DNA of 64,000 nucleotides. It comes from Calliopsis andreniformis. Its lineage: Eukaryota > Arthropoda > Insecta > Hymenoptera > Andrenidae. Positions 23,428 to 37,000 of the stretch are shown here, in pieces. The notes under the pieces are model-generated. The model saw only the letters and a list, made by a program, of their open reading frames with translations. It was not told where the DNA came from and did not search any database. The stretch spans positions 10,518,501 to 10,582,500 of the forward strand of contig NC_135069.1 in the NCBI RefSeq assembly GCF_051401765.1, given 5' to 3'. The position numbers were made by a program, and so were the translations under genes. Numbering within the stretch: position 1 is the stretch's first letter; every line of letters begins with the position of its first letter.

Positions 23428-26400
23428 ACTTTAGGTTTTCCAAATTTTCCAATTCTTTAGATATGCAAATTTTGAATTCTTTCAAAAGGTTGTGGCTCTC
23501 GAAGCAACATTAATTGTTGATATCTTGTAAACTATTGTTCATATGTCCCTTAAATAGGGTTATACAAATCTGACAAAGATTTACTAAGAAATTAGCATTA
23601 CACTTGAGAAGCTGTCTTCATGAGATGAAATTCGTAGATCAGTTCAAAAATGTGATAAATGAAATTTTCTTTTGTCATGAAGAGCTAATTAGGTCAGTTA
23701 GAATGACACTAAAGCCTTGATTGTTTTGACCCAGCTAATAACCTATTACCTATAGTTTTGTATACCTACTTCGAGCTTACGACTCTTTACTCTGAATTCT
23801 GCTATATTATTATTTAATTTACTTGAATTAGTGACTTACTTACTCAGTCTTCTTAAATATTCATTTTTGAAACATGACTAAGTGGATGAGAAATAACTGA
23901 ATTATTAGAAATGAAAATCCATTTTGATATCTATCTCACTTTTTTTTATAAACGTCGTCTAATACAAAAATCGAACTTTCGACAATAGTTGACACGAAGA
24001 AATTGACATAAATAGTATTTTTGATGTTTATACAGACTGTATATCAAATTGTCTGAAAAATACGTCTTAACAGTCACGTTGCTTAGTGACAGAATAATTT
24101 GAACAGTGTGAATGGGGTTTTAAATTTAGTTCTAAACGTAAGAAAAAGATCCTGCCTACGGTCATGGCCGAAATAAGGATGAGATTAGCGTTGTGGTCGA
24201 ATGGTCGAAGAAAGACGTAAATAGGACCGGGGCAATATATCGAGATAGAGGCGGCTATCCGACAAAGATGTTTGCGTCAGCTACGGAAAGAAGGATACAT
24301 AAATAAAAGACAGGTGGATTTTTCTGTCCACGGCCGAGATAATCCGTATCGACCAGAACGAATTCACCGATTTCTCGTGTTCCCACTTGACATCTTGCCT
24401 TTTTAACTCAAAGAAGAATTTCTTTGGTCAAGATGGACACTCTCAAACCTGTTCAGACTCATCTTTAGAAGATTTGTTTCTCTAAGCACCTTTCTACTAT
24501 AGCGAATACAGCTTATGCACGAATGCAAACTTATCAACTTAAAAAACAAAAATTAATTAACAATATTCTTGCGTTCTTTTTTTTAAATTTTAAGTTATGG
24601 GAACCGAGAAGAAAATATTTAGAATATATCATAATTAGTATATTATAATATATATTATAATGTTAGAATTAAAAGATGCATTGTAATAATCTATATAAGT
24701 AGTTATTGAACGAAGAAATATTCATCTAAGTTCCTTAGAAAAATTTCGCCAAGCATCATTGATAAACTTGTTGAGTGAAGCAGTCGCTTCTCTCGAGGCT
24801 CGTGTTCGGGAGGTCTTCGCGTGGGGCGAGGCCACCATGTTTCTTCGGGTCTTTTCGAGTCTCTGCTCGTCTTCGTCGTTCTAACGAGATCTCGTTCGCT
24901 CTGTCCTCATTCGGACCACGGCGTGCGAGCATCGGCCACCTTGGGGCGCCCCCGGGTGGCGAACGGACCAACCTGTCTGCCTCGCGCCACCTCTGCTCCA
25001 ATCCTCTCCTGTTCTACCTCTCCCTTTCTGTCTCTTCTTCTTCTTCTTCTCTTCTGTATACGACCTGACTCCGTCTTTCGGCATGGAAGATGCTCATGGC
25101 TGTGAAATCTGTTGAAATATTTTCAAAACACCTTTGAACTAGTTCGTTTCAATAGCTTTCTAAGCGATTTTTCAGTTTCTTCTTTTGTATTGCTACAACT
25201 TTAACCATTCATTTTATTCTTCTTGAGGGAGTTATGATGTGTTTTTGCAAATTGGGATGTACATTTTGTGATGTAGAAATAAATATACATTAGGAAAAGT
25301 TCTTTCTATTTATTTTTGAAGATTGGGGAGAACTGAATCAATATTCTGCTGATGTATGAAATTAGGTGCCTTCTATATCCGCTTAATAAGTTTCCAAACC
25401 TCCTTTCTCCTATTTATTGCTAGCTAACACTTTTTGAGAGAAGCCAAGTGTCTCTAGGATCACTCAATTATAATATCCACTACACCAGTATAATAAAATA
25501 ATTCCTAAAGTGTTAATCACACTCATTTCATTTTCATGAATTAATCACAAAAATGTAAAACTTGGTTTCCAATTGAAATACAACTCTTACTGTACATCGA
25601 GACGTACTATAAATATTGAAAAAGATTGCTCATTAGAAACCCTAAATAAGTTCCATCAAAATCGGAGAGAAGACGTCCACAGAGAGCTAGTCGATATCAC
25701 CATAAATTGACCAGGTTCGTTTCGAAGACCCCTGAACATGTCGGTTTCAAATCCCAGGAAACGAGGAACAAATTATCTCGTCAGACGAACGCACACCGGT
25801 TTAAAGCGACGAGATCGCTCATTGAGAGCCCTAGAGAGGGGACGGGGCCCGATTCCCCCTCTCTGCCGCATGCTCTCGCTGGCGTTAGTCCCATCACGTG
25901 ACTCTATGCCCTTCTATCAGGCCCAACGCCCCACTATTCGAACTTCAGGCACCTTATGACCCCCTCTTCCTCCGATAACTAACTGACCCAGCGCCTAGCG
26001 CCCCGCGTGTCGGCACAGGCGGCTCCTTTCTTACCTGATGAACGCGTACAAACGCACACGCACGTCTTTGAGGGGCCCGCCGTCACGCCAACGACGTGTA
26101 GAAGAGGATGATGAGAAAAGGAAGGAGGGAAGGATGACGGTTAATGAGCTAGAACCACGGGGGTGCTCGTCGGGCCCCGAGGCTCCTCCACCTTTCTGGG
26201 AAGTCACGAATTGCAGCCTCGTATTCCCTCTCCTCTACTCGGGTTCCGTTTCTCGCGTGAAACTTCTAGCCGCTTTTACGATCAGCCTCGACTACCGAGA
26301 GCGAGCCAACAGCTTTCTGGAGATGTACGAGCTGATGACGATGGCTTGTTGTAGGGGTCGAGGATCGAAGCCATTAACGATAATGAATTCTAGGTTGCTT

Positions 26401-28590
26401 GTTTGTGTTCGCGAGATGTAGTTAGGGGACAATTTACTATATTCGCGAGGCTAGGATCAAAATGGGTAATCCTAACAGGCACGAGTAGTAGTTACAGAAA
26501 TAGTACTGTCTTAAAAATGTTAATACTCTTGGTTCAACTCTCACATGAGTAATAATTATCTATGTTATTAGGCAATATAATTTTAATTCATCCTTTTTGT
26601 TAAATTGGATTTATCAAAGACTTTAAATTGGCTATCACATTCGTATATTTAACAGACTGAAGTTCTTAAAAGTGGTGCGTTTTCGTTGGTTACTACTGTA
26701 AGTATGGTAATTGGCTATGAATGGTTTGTGTTGGCTGCTGCCATTTGTGGTGATACTAATTTGATTTATATCCTGATATAATGTTGGTTAGGTGAAACCA
26801 TAGAATATATCAAGTTTCTTAATTTCCTGTGCCATCAAATTAAACCTCTTAACTAAGAATAAGTGATTGAATGATCAGTAGATATTTAATAGCACTATAA
26901 TAACTGTGTTTTGAAAATGACTAAGTAGCAAGAGATATGTTTCACGACTTTCACATTTTAACTGCTAATAAAGAAAATTTTCCATCCTGAAACTTTATCA
27001 AAGCAGAAGTTAATATAGGATTTCCAGAGAAATGGCGAAGGGTTGACACACCGAAAAATCCATGTTCGTGTGACTTCAGAAATTCTTCGAGGTCTTATTA
27101 GATGAGAAGCAAGGGTGCCGAAAGATCAAAGCGGATCCGAAAAATAATCTTCGCGATGGTCCAATGCCTGAACAGAATAAAAGGAGACGGTACCATGATT
27201 TGACAAGGAGAAGTAGGGAGAAGAAGAGAGAAATCAGCCTGGCTTGAGAACAGAGAGAGACGAAAGTGCGATGGAGCAATAGTGGGGCCCACCTGACCAA
27301 CAGGTACCTGGTAGGGCCCCCCATAAGGAGTCTCATCATTGACCCGGCCCACTCCCCCACCACTCCGTAAAGGTTAAAGGGTTTTAGTCCTCCCTTTCTA
27401 TGGTCAGCACTCTACAACAACGGCTCACTGGCAACTCAAGATGTAGCTAATGAGGATTTTTACGAGATGTTTAATTAAATCAGTTTCTATTATTTAAATC
27501 TACTATTTTTTCTATATACCCTATCAAGATTAAAATGTCTCGACATGTGAGAAAAATTAGAGTTTTGAATATTTCTTTTAAACTAACTTTATTTGGGAAA
27601 GTGAAAACAACTTGACTGAATATTTGTTAAAAGTAAGAGTGAAGAAAGGTACTATCTAGAGCTATGCAAGATAAGAAGTTTTTTATGAACGTCTTTAGTT
27701 ACTGGTTACTTAAACATGATCTATTCAATTAATTATCAGCACGATTAATAATCATTTATGTATAGTTTTGAAACAAGCAAGTCCATGAAAGATTAAGATA
27801 ACATGGAAATACTGTAGTCTATTATGTGTTAAATATTCCACATTCATGAGAGTCTCTATTGAATAAAGTACTTTTAGGTGTCTAAACACAGTACAGGAGA
27901 TTAATTAGCCTCTGATTCTCTCATCCCCTTCATGAACATACAGAATAAAAATGTTATAGGTATTCTGTTGCCCATGTATCGAGTATTAGGAAAAAGGACT
28001 AGGTTGTAATAATATTAAAAAAACATAAGTACACTTTTAATCGTCACACAAGACATATATTTATATTTCTCTTGCTATTCTTTTGCATTTCGTGAGCTAT
28101 ATTTAACTCAACTTACACCTACTGTATGTAAAAAGTACATTCGCCATTTTCAGAATTTTGCATATAAGCAAATATGATTCATACCATCAAATACGATTGT
28201 TGAACACTGAACCTAATGGAGCCATAGTGTCAAACATGAAAGTCCATAAAAAATGTTCACAGTCAACTTATAAATATTCAAGTATATATCAATTGAAAAA
28301 TATCATTAATTGACTGCGGATTTGTACACATTTGTGGAAATTTTAAACACGTAAAAAGTTTAAAAATCCATATAATATTAAAAATATATAAAATATGAAA
28401 AGTAAACAGCAAGTTGTAGTATTTGAAAGATGAAGTAAATTTATATTTTAGTTCCATTTCTTTAACAATGTTTAAGAAAATATGAAATTGCATGAAAATC
28501 CGCAGTGTAATTATTAGTTATACTACTAACAAATAATTCGAAAAGTCCCATTGTTGTAAAATGGATACCATTCAGAACTTTTACACATAA
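23428..28590. other. Alternating AT-rich DNA and GC-rich islands
   Basis: GC-rich blocks lie at about 24150-24360, 24770-25090, 25660-26450 and 27050-27400. A (TTC)n run at about 25034-25050 explains the Ser/Phe-rich frames there. The 25660-26450 island has long plus-strand frames (for example 26038-26421, 127 codons) with no recognisable domain. A possible donor, ACTACT/GTAAGTATGG, is at 26699 but no matching acceptor-exon pair is convincing. AT-rich segments between the islands hold nothing supported. Confidence 0.4.
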
Positions 28591-28666
28591 CCAATAGATA
28601 CTCTTTCAATGACTCGAGCCAGCAACCCATATTCCACTGACACTATCGTTACAAGGGAGCGATCGC

Positions 28667-28674
28667 TATAAAGG
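28667..28674 (+). promoter_or_regulatory. TATA box in GC-rich island
   Basis: TATAAAGG preceded by GCGATCGC, at the start of a GC-richer block (28590-28990). The expected start, 28696-28700, lacks a good initiator. Downstream, ATGs near 28767 and 28803 open frames of 39 and 19 codons only. Weaker than the promoters at 17106 and 22911. Confidence 0.3.
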
Positions 28675-31600
28675 CACAGACAAGCTGGCGCAGAAGACTG
28701 GAAGCTCGCGCAAAAGGAAACTCAAGGGTGAAACGGAAAGAGATATTAGTGTTCATCGTAACAAGCGATGTTGTTGCTAGTTCACTCACACTCGGATAGA
28801 ACATGCAATACGCGCTTCTTTTTGTTTACGCCGGATTACACGGCTACCGTGAAGCGGGGTAACCACTTTTTGCTGCAACTGCAATAGCAGATCAGTCAAG
28901 CCGGATCGATTGGATATGCTGGATAATTGCATTTATTCTCCTCGCTGGAGTAGTGTAGTTAAAATAGGAAGCGTAGGGTCACGTGTTTAGACATGTACTG
29001 ACTTTTATAGTCATAACGTCGGTTGGAATTGAGAATCTTAGAAGATGAAAGAACTTGTAGTATTTCGAAGAACGAGATACTTAAATTATTTGTATTTTAT
29101 TAAGTAACGGTATGACTCCATAAATGTAGAACAATCTTCATGAAATCTTTACGTGATATTTCAACCACAAACTGTATTATACCTTAGATTTTCCTTTAGT
29201 ATGTCTAAAAGTTCAGAAAAACGTTCTGATCTATTATAGTGCCAATAAATCTTAAATTACTATCTTCTACATTCTTACATCCTTAAACTAGAACGTTTTT
29301 AAAATCCTTTACATTTTACGATGAGAATGTGTAGGTGTATTAATCGTTATTAAGTCATTAAAGACTTTAGCATTCTATGGGATCTATGCAATACGCCAGC
29401 AATGTTGAAAGGCATAAGGAATTCTATTCGAATGTAGGAAAACATTTCCCTGCACTACATGTGTTAATATTTGTCGACACCTGTTACGTTCAATCATAGC
29501 TATTCCAAAGCTCCCAAAATCAAATTAGATAATTTCAAGACAAGGGTTAATTTCCAAAAATTCACCCTTATGCTTTCGTTAAAATCGCCTCAGCCCCTAA
29601 AACAATCCCAATCTCCAGTCACACGCTTTCTGACTTCCTGTTACGTGTCAAGCATCATGGAGGGGAAAGGCGAGAAGAGCCTTTAGCATTTAAATTAACA
29701 ATTTCCCACAAATTGGCCATTAAAAGTCGGCGCTTCCTGTGTCTCTCTGATTCTCCAGCGATAATCATCCAACGAGGACCATCGAGTACCCGTTTCCAGC
29801 GTATCGCCATGAGCAGAAGCAGCGGTTGAGAGCGGCCCTAAAGTGAGCCGCCCAAAACTCGGTCCTATGGATGATCTCGTTGGAAACATGAGCGACCTGT
29901 GGCACCGAAGGAGCAGCCGTTGTTTCATGCGTTGATTGGTCGATCGATTGAGAATAATTAGACATCAGGCGAACGAATCGAAAATGGTGGGAGAGGGATT
30001 GAAGTGTTTGTGGGAAATACAAACGTGACGCGTTCCTGGCGATGGAGAGAAGCGCCTGAAAAAGAAAATCACGACCAGGTACTGTCCGTTACGACAGGCA
30101 CCACGGGCTGGCCAGAGGAATGAGGGACAACCACAACGAACCGACGGCTAGTTAATGACTCTATGCGCTTCATTTCTGCGGTGATTATCGACCCTTTCTT
30201 GTCGTTGTGGCCCCTCGCTCGGCAACCCTGACCAGACGCGTTACCCCCTGATGACGATACCATTTCTCTTGCAATCCACGAAAGCAACGCTAATTAGTCA
30301 GCGAGGGGAATGGTTGATACTGATTTCTCTGAGATTTATGCACTAAGATAATGCAGTTTCTGAATTATGTAGACAGGTGATCCTTTATCGATGGAAATGA
30401 GATATTTTGGAAATAAATTTGCTTTTTAGGTAACACTCTCTTGCTTCTTTTATAGATTCTTTTATTGCACTTGTTTTATTTATAATTAGCAATATAGGAG
30501 TCATTAATATAGACTTACTGCCCTTTGTTTTTGTAAAGACAGTGGGAAATCATTACTAGATAAGAAATAATAATTTCAGAATATAACTAAATGTTAGCCA
30601 TTTATAATGCATTCAAAGTAAATTGCTTCAATTTCATAAATGATTATATCATTTTTTTACTTACACACTGTTATGATTATTATGTATTATTTACCTTGAA
30701 TTCCGAAAATTGAAACAAACAAAAAGGCTTTGAAAATTTGTTAAGGAAAAATATTTAACAACTTAAATATAGAGCTATCTGAAAAGTTAATGTTTAAATA
30801 CTCCAATGTTTGAAAAAATTTGAATATTTAGATATTGTAATATTCATATACTTAAAAACTTTAAAATCTAGTATGTCTCCTAAATAATTGAATATTGAAA
30901 AACTCAAAAAGCAAAAATCGTTTGTTGCGAGACCTGAGGAAGCAGAAAGAGATGACGAGTTTTCCACTTATTTCGAAATCGAATTTTTATCTCCATTTTG
31001 TTTATATTACAGTGAATGCAATAAACAAAAACCTGCAATTTAATGCAAGAACAATTATTTTTGTATATATTGTTTGTACTCATTGAAACATTGTATTGTT
31101 TCGGAAAAGAGTTTTTACTGTGTAACGTTTTCAGTTGCTTCACACGTGCTGCAACAATCGTCAGGAAATATGAAACCGACAGAGGTAAAATGCGAAAAAG
31201 GCCAAGATGCGTTGACAGTAAGCGTTTAAGTTTCAAGGAACTTCTGTCGTCGGGTAGCCAGATTTCTACAGGCTTTTGAGATTTACACAAGGAAAGTCAC
31301 CGTAAGCAGAAAAAATATTTGACCGACTACTGTCGTGAAACTTCGTGACTCCCTGAAACTAAACACTTGAAAGCCTCTTGAAATTGTGGTTCAGGAAGTT
31401 TCAGATTATTTCAATTCCATAAAGTCTTAAAGGGTGAATGTTAACTTTATTGCAAATTCTTAAAGTAATAGTTCATTAATTCAGTCCTGATGTTGAAAAG
31501 AATAACCATCTCGTACTTTTATTTATAGATATTTCAGTTAAGGAATAATATATATGTAACTTCTTTAGACAAAACTAATTGGTAATCCTTAATTATGTTT

Positions 31601-32080
31601 TATGGTTGCATAAAATTTCATAAAAGTCTATATGAAGCTTTTTATAATACTTCCTCTTCTCGTTAGTTAAAAGAGTGCTATAATAACACACTCATTCATT
31701 TTATTCTGTACTATGTATGATAAACAAAATACATACGTAGTACAACTCAATTATAAATACTATACAGTCGCTTCTAACTCTCATAGAGTGATATAGTATT
31801 TTCTCGTAATAGCCTCGTTACATTCATTACAGTTTAAAATTATTTAGAGTGAAGGGATTTTATGTGCGTGCAGTGCCATTCATAATTTTTGATAAGATCA
31901 AATAGTTTATTAACCATAAGTTGATCTCTTGTTCCACGTCGTAAACTTGCTAGTGAATAATTAGCCAATATCAAGAGAACAATATATTTCCCCTTAAAAA
32001 CATTGAAATTTCGTTTCACTTCCTCAAAGTGAAAATTAAGTTCACACACAATGAGCAATTAAATTCTCTCATCGACTCCG
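28675..32080. other. AT-rich DNA with GC-rich island, no gene
   Basis: A GC-rich block lies at about 29640-30300, with overlapping frames on the minus strand that are not recognised. A 12-bp stem, GTACTATGTATG against CATACGTAGTAC, with a 12-base loop lies at 31708-31743. The 128-codon minus frame at 30904-31290 lacks any domain. Confidence 0.45.
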
Positions 32081-33047
32081 AGCAATCCTTCCATCTGATA
32101 CTCCGGTGTAAACACACACCGGTGGACCCACTAATCGTCCCCATCACCATGGACACGAGTCCGTCTATACATTCTTGATGAATAGTCTCTCCCCTTGAAA
32201 TAGTTTCATCTTCCCCCGCACTTTGCCCACGCGCCCCCTACCAGGCGCCCTTACAGTCCGCCTCGTACGCCTTCGCAACCGAAGAGACGGGAGGAAGGAG
32301 CCGAAAGGAGTGAAGGTGGGAGTCAGGGACGGCTGGTGCTAGTTGAGTTGTCGAGCTGACACGCGTTCTTCGTCCTGCTCTAGCGACTAGCATCTCGAGC
32401 TCTCTCCCTTCGATCTTAGTCCCCACTAACTCCATCTCTCGATGCTCTCTCTCCACGAGATTCTTCCCACCATTCCGTCCAGATATCTCTTCGCATCCAC
32501 TGTCTCCCTCTTCTACATCTACCATCGATCCCTCTCGCTCGCTCGCTCTGTTCCTCGTGGAACACGGCAAGGGCGTACGGCTGTCGCGCTCCCTCTCTTC
32601 CGTTTCGAGTTTTCCTTCGAAGACGATCCTCGTTGCACGCACGCCCACTCCGAAACGCACGACGGCAACCACCACCGTTCGTCCTCCGTTCGTAGACGCT
32701 CGTGCTGATGCTGGCAGTGGTGGTGGTGGTGATGGTGGTGGTGGTGGTGGCGGTAGTAGTGGTGGTGGACTCTCAGTACCGCCATACCCGCCAAAGCACG
32801 AGCACCGTGACAACCGCACACACGTCTAAGCCCGCGGATTTTTGGGACTCGCACCCCCCGAGACTGCATTACTAGTGGATCCTCCCGCGAACGGTTTTTA
32901 TGGATGATAGAAGTAAACTCTGGCGGTGACGACATTTTTGCGATTGCTAGGGACCCCGTTGGTTTTTGTTTTTAAAGTGTTTCTGGTTTCTGGTGAAAGA
33001 TAGTGCGATGACAGTCGGCGGCGAGTGAAGCTCTCATGTGGTGTCTG
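32081..33047 (+). promoter_or_regulatory. GC-rich upstream region of the coding exon
   Basis: The start of the longest GC- and CpG-rich block in the window, running into the coding exon at 33786. It includes CTCG repeats near 32533-32546 and the GGT microsatellite at 32716-32768. Long minus-strand frames here (32238-32819, 32519-32935) are Pro- and His-tract frames created by that repeat and are not accepted as genes. It probably holds the main promoter; no clear TATA box is seen. Confidence 0.4.
32716..32768. repeat. (GGT)n microsatellite
   Basis: An imperfect run of GGT triplets interrupted by GAT, GGC and AGT, upstream of the coding exon. Its size probably varies between individuals. Confidence 0.9.
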
Positions 33048-33785
33048 TCAGTGTAAGGGAATTTCGGGACTGTTCGACAATGAATATCATTTGGAATGGA
33101 TTATCCGATGGCTCTATGAAGAACACCTGTAGAGAGTTCAGTGTGCTTTCGTTTGTTACTGTTTCTTGACGACACGTGAATCCTCGTTTATGCAGGGGAC
33201 TGATAAATGACAATCAGGACCGAGATCGTGTGTGAACTCCAATTTAGTTTTTTCAGTTGTTTTTTTATCATTAGTAACTCCATACAGGACTCAATTAGTG
33301 ACTCCAACCCCAGTGTCTGTGCGAAGAGAATTCTCGGAATACCAGCAATTGAAGCAAATTTCTATATTAGGCGACCGAGCTCGTTACTCCCGAAGAGCAG
33401 AAAGCGACAACAGAACGGAAGGACAGTCATTCCGATCCTATCAAGATTAACTCTAGCGAGGCGTCAGGGTTAGCCGACGGGAGCCAACGTCCCAATCGAC
33501 TCCAAACTCGAATCACGTCTAGAGCAACGTAGACGTTCAAATCAAGGATCCGCAGCCATAAGTTTTCCAGTGAACCCGAAAGCAACCGGCAGACGTCGGG
33601 AAAACTGTGAAACGCTGTTCAACAGAGGTGAATCAATTTGTTCAGAGCTGAAGCATGCTATCGTGGATCAAAGGGCATTCGTATCGTCGGGCACAGGGTG
33701 TCAAACGCGACGATCTCCCCTGATCCTGGACGAGCAAGCAGTCAGTCGCTGGGCGCACCACTGGGTTCTAGCCAACAGCGACAAA
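33048..33785 (+). other. Probable 5' leader of the coding exon
   Basis: TCAGTG at 33048-33053 is an initiator-type match but has no TATA box. Several upstream ATGs and stops occur, so this segment is untranslated or partly intronic. Strong acceptor-like sites with long T tracts end at 33256 (TTAGTTTTTTCAG) and 33288 (ACTCCATACAG); a weaker one ends at 33645 (AATTTGTTCAG). A distant 5' exon, for example 2727-2946, could splice into one of these. The frame of the main ORF is open back to 33570, but its first ATG is 33786. Confidence 0.4.
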
Positions 33786-34045
33786 ATGCCAGAAAAAGAG
33801 GTTGCTTACCATCAGGAAGCATTTTCACTGTTGCCGCCACCGCCACCGCCGCATCATCCCCACTCGGCCTTCCACGCGGCGTTCCATCCGCACCCCCATC
33901 CGCCGCCGCCGCCACCGTTCCACCCTCATCATGGACCGCCACCCCCTCCGCATCCTGCGGCCGCGGCTGCGGCTGCCTGGGAGCATCACGCGGCCGCTGC
34001 AGCCGCCGCTGCCGCAGCGGCTTTTCACGCGCCACCGCCTCATCC
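33786..34045 (+). CDS. First coding exon, Pro/His/Ala-tract protein (partial)
   Basis: The N-terminal 86 residues plus two bases of a Pro codon. The ATG has the insect context GACAAAATG and is the first ATG in this frame. The exon ends at CATCC/GTAAGT, a perfect donor; the frame would stop at TAA (34047-34049) if unspliced. The protein starts MPEKEVAYHQEAFSLL, then has a Pro/His region (about 17-57, two blocks of six Pro and one of five, His-Pro pairs), seven Ala (58-64), WEHH, eleven Ala (69-79) and a Pro/His end. The tracts use mixed codons (GCG, GCC, GCT, GCA), so they are not just recent slippage. Such N-termini are common in insect developmental transcription factors, but no DNA-binding domain is in this exon and I cannot name the gene. 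Other plus frames and the minus-strand frames here are shadows. Confidence 0.75.
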
Positions 34046-37000
34046 GTAAGTCTATCTTTTGTACCATGAGCATGGTGAAGCATAGAGTACTTGCTGCGTC
34101 CCCTGCGATGTGGACATTATGCAGTTCCTTCGGTAGATGTAACTTGTATATCGCGAGTGGAACAGTGTTAGGAGACAGTGTCTTCGTTATAGAGGAGCTA
34201 CGAGGGTAGATTGATGAGACGGCGGATGTTTATGGGAATTCATATAGTTTGAGATGGTACAGGAGAAATGGAAGCTGAATAGAGATTTGTTTCAGGGCTT
34301 AAGAATGGTGATTAATGTGGGTATTTTACTGGGAGTATTTTGTAGATTTTGAGAGATTATGTGTATTCTGCAGGCTTTTGGGAGATTAAGTTTTCTTCTT
34401 GGAGTAAACATCTGCTGTCTACTGGTGATGTTCTGAAGCGTAGAGAACCAGTTGAAGTTAAGTTTCTAGCGTCTCTATTAATGCTAGAAGCTTCACATAT
34501 AAGATCTAAATATGTGAAAACATGTGTCAAACAACCTTTGAAGACACGTTTCGAAATCAACACTGATTTCCTAATGGCACGTTTTCTTTAATTCCGAAAT
34601 GAGACATTTAAATTTACTTTTGTTCTTGAAAGGAGCTAACCATTGAATGGCGAGAGATTTGAGCTTTACAAGGGCAGAGAAATTAGCTTAAATTTCTGCC
34701 CGCTGCTGATTTTTTCATTAGGTATTCTAAATTATCGTCTAGTATATCATGTGCATGTACACTGAATACTACTGACAACAACCAGCAGTGTATGTTTACC
34801 TTTTGAATAAAAACCTCCCAAACTGTTATATTTGAAACTTCTGAATGTAAGCAAAATTCATTTGGAGTTTGCATCCGACCCGACGGTTCAGTAGCACTGT
34901 ACAGAGCTAATTTCATTAGGGGTTGGACACGCTGATACCGTCGGATTGAATGAACAGTCCAAAAAAAGGTTTATACTCAGAAATCTCAAATAGTAACCAC
35001 CTAATATTGTGAGAGCTTGAAATGTTGCATAGTAAAAAATTATCACAATGCATTCATTTACATGGGACGTGGACGATTTGAATAATTTCATTTTTATCTT
35101 TATTTCTAGCAAAACTTGATAGGCACAAAACAGCTACCCATTTCTATTATCCGAATCTTCTAACAAGTTCTTAACTTCTTAGGATCAGATCTATTATTCT
35201 TACATCAAAACTAAATCTTTCGTAACTTAATACGTACAAGCTTTCTAAGGCTAAGGGTATACATGTAGCTCTCTACTTGTTAATTATTTCAAAACGTAAA
35301 CAGTAGTATTTGTGCTAAACAGATAAAAGAGATATTGTCAAGATATCTAAACAAATTTATATTATTTTCAACGACTTAATGGCTTCGTTCATTATTTAAT
35401 CAGTATTTTATTGGAAATGTAAATGTCTTCTCTGGAAATATTCAGTAGACTCAATGGTCCAGTTCTAATTCTACACCTACGCCGTTTTTCAAATCTATGT
35501 GTCATTGATATTTTATGAAAAATAATACAAAATGAGGAACGTAGTAATTCACAAGATTTGATTGCAGTTAGCATTCAGAACCAAATATAACTATAATAAT
35601 TTTACCTTTAAGAATGTTTTAATCTTTCTTAGAAGAAGAGTACTTCAAAGAGTTAGTAGCATAGCTCTCTTTTTAATTCTACAAACAACATTCTTCAAAT
35701 ATTTAGCAAAGCAAGACAGATATTGGAAAATTAGGAGCCTCGAAGTAAATGCAGTCTTTCATCTACATATTCATCATTGCTGCTACCCAATAAATATCAC
35801 AATAGCGTTAAACATTAATCTCAACTTACACATTCAACGCTTTATCATATTCGTTGACGCCAATCGCAATACGATTCACACAACATTTAATTCAATTACG
35901 TCCTCCCTAACTTTTAGCTCGAATTGCGCAGAAGCCATATCGACAATCCCCCGCGCGAGTATGCGCTGAATGAAAATTAACGAGGCAAAACTTAATGGAA
36001 ATCTCCTCGTGGATTTCATTCGCCGCGCACCCTTAATCATCACCTTCGGACGTGCGCTTATCTATTAACACATCGGTTTGATTCATGGGGCTTAATTACT
36101 CCTAATAAATGTGACCGAGAGCGAGGTCACTCGAAGCCGTCTTCGGCGTCCTCTTGATCGCGATACGGTTGCCTTGTGCTCGCCTGTTGCTCGTGAAAAT
36201 CGCGATGAAAGCGTTTTCCGCTGGGAAGTGGAAGGAGTCGAATGGTGGCGGGTCAGAGGAGAAGGGGGACCCAGTGTCGGTGGTGAGAAGATCGCGTTGC
36301 AAGAGAAAGGGGGCTTAACGTCTTAATCGAGTTAATTAAGGCTCCTTCGCACGTTTTCACGTTCCGCAAACACGACACGCTATTGCACGCAACGCGATTA
36401 ACTCGACGTCTTGTTAAGGCTAGGCTAGCAGGCTTATGGAAACACTGAGTGAATAAGCGCCGCAATGATAATTAGACTGTTCTAATCGGTGCTCTGAAAC
36501 CCCTATGCGAGGCTGACATTTGAAGGGAAATTTCAGTAGAAAAGGTTCGTTTGACTTAGGTCCTAGTCTTTAAAATAGTATACTATTACTATTATTGATC
36601 TTATCTTCACGTTACACAATTAGGATGGAGTAAACTCTAATAATGAGACTATTCTTTGAATTTTTTAATGTATTCGATATACGTTCTCATGATTGTTTTG
36701 ACTATTACCTCATTATTGTTATTGTTATTCATTCCTGTTATGCTGAATTAGGTATCTCAGTTTCTACAATCATCAGGTACTTGCAATTGCAGTTACAATT
36801 ACCGTTCTCTAATTGTAGGTTCCTAACCTTGATTGATGCTTAAAACTGTTCTGAAACAAAAGGCTATTGTGTAGAATCTTATTTAATTCCATAATGTCAT
36901 GTTTGCTTTGTTTTCGTAATTGGAAAAAAATTGTATGACTTCATGGAAGAATATTTTATCAGTGTGAAAGAAGTACCTCTTGAGAAATTCAATCTGTTGT

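Noticed and set aside
27369..27385. GTTAAAGGG resembling the 5484 MITE right end
   Set aside because: Not followed by TTAA and no left end upstream.
30904..31290. 128-codon minus-strand frame
   Set aside because: No start context, domain or splice evidence; amino-acid composition follows the AT-rich DNA.
31353..31405. TCCCTGAAAC string resembling miR-125 with partial fold-back
   Set aside because: Only an 8-bp stem, mismatched beyond the first bases, and miR-125 normally sits with let-7, which is absent.
32238..32819. 193-codon minus-strand frame with Pro-rich stretch
   Set aside because: Created by the GGT microsatellite and GC-rich composition; overlaps frames on the other strand, with no domain and no splice context.
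33638..34083. Other frames over the coding exon (plus 33638-34069 and 33802-34209, minus 33742-34083)
   Set aside because: Shadows of the Pro/His/Ala-tract exon: mixed GCN, CCN and CAY codons stay open in other registers. Only the 33786 frame has the good start and a matching donor.
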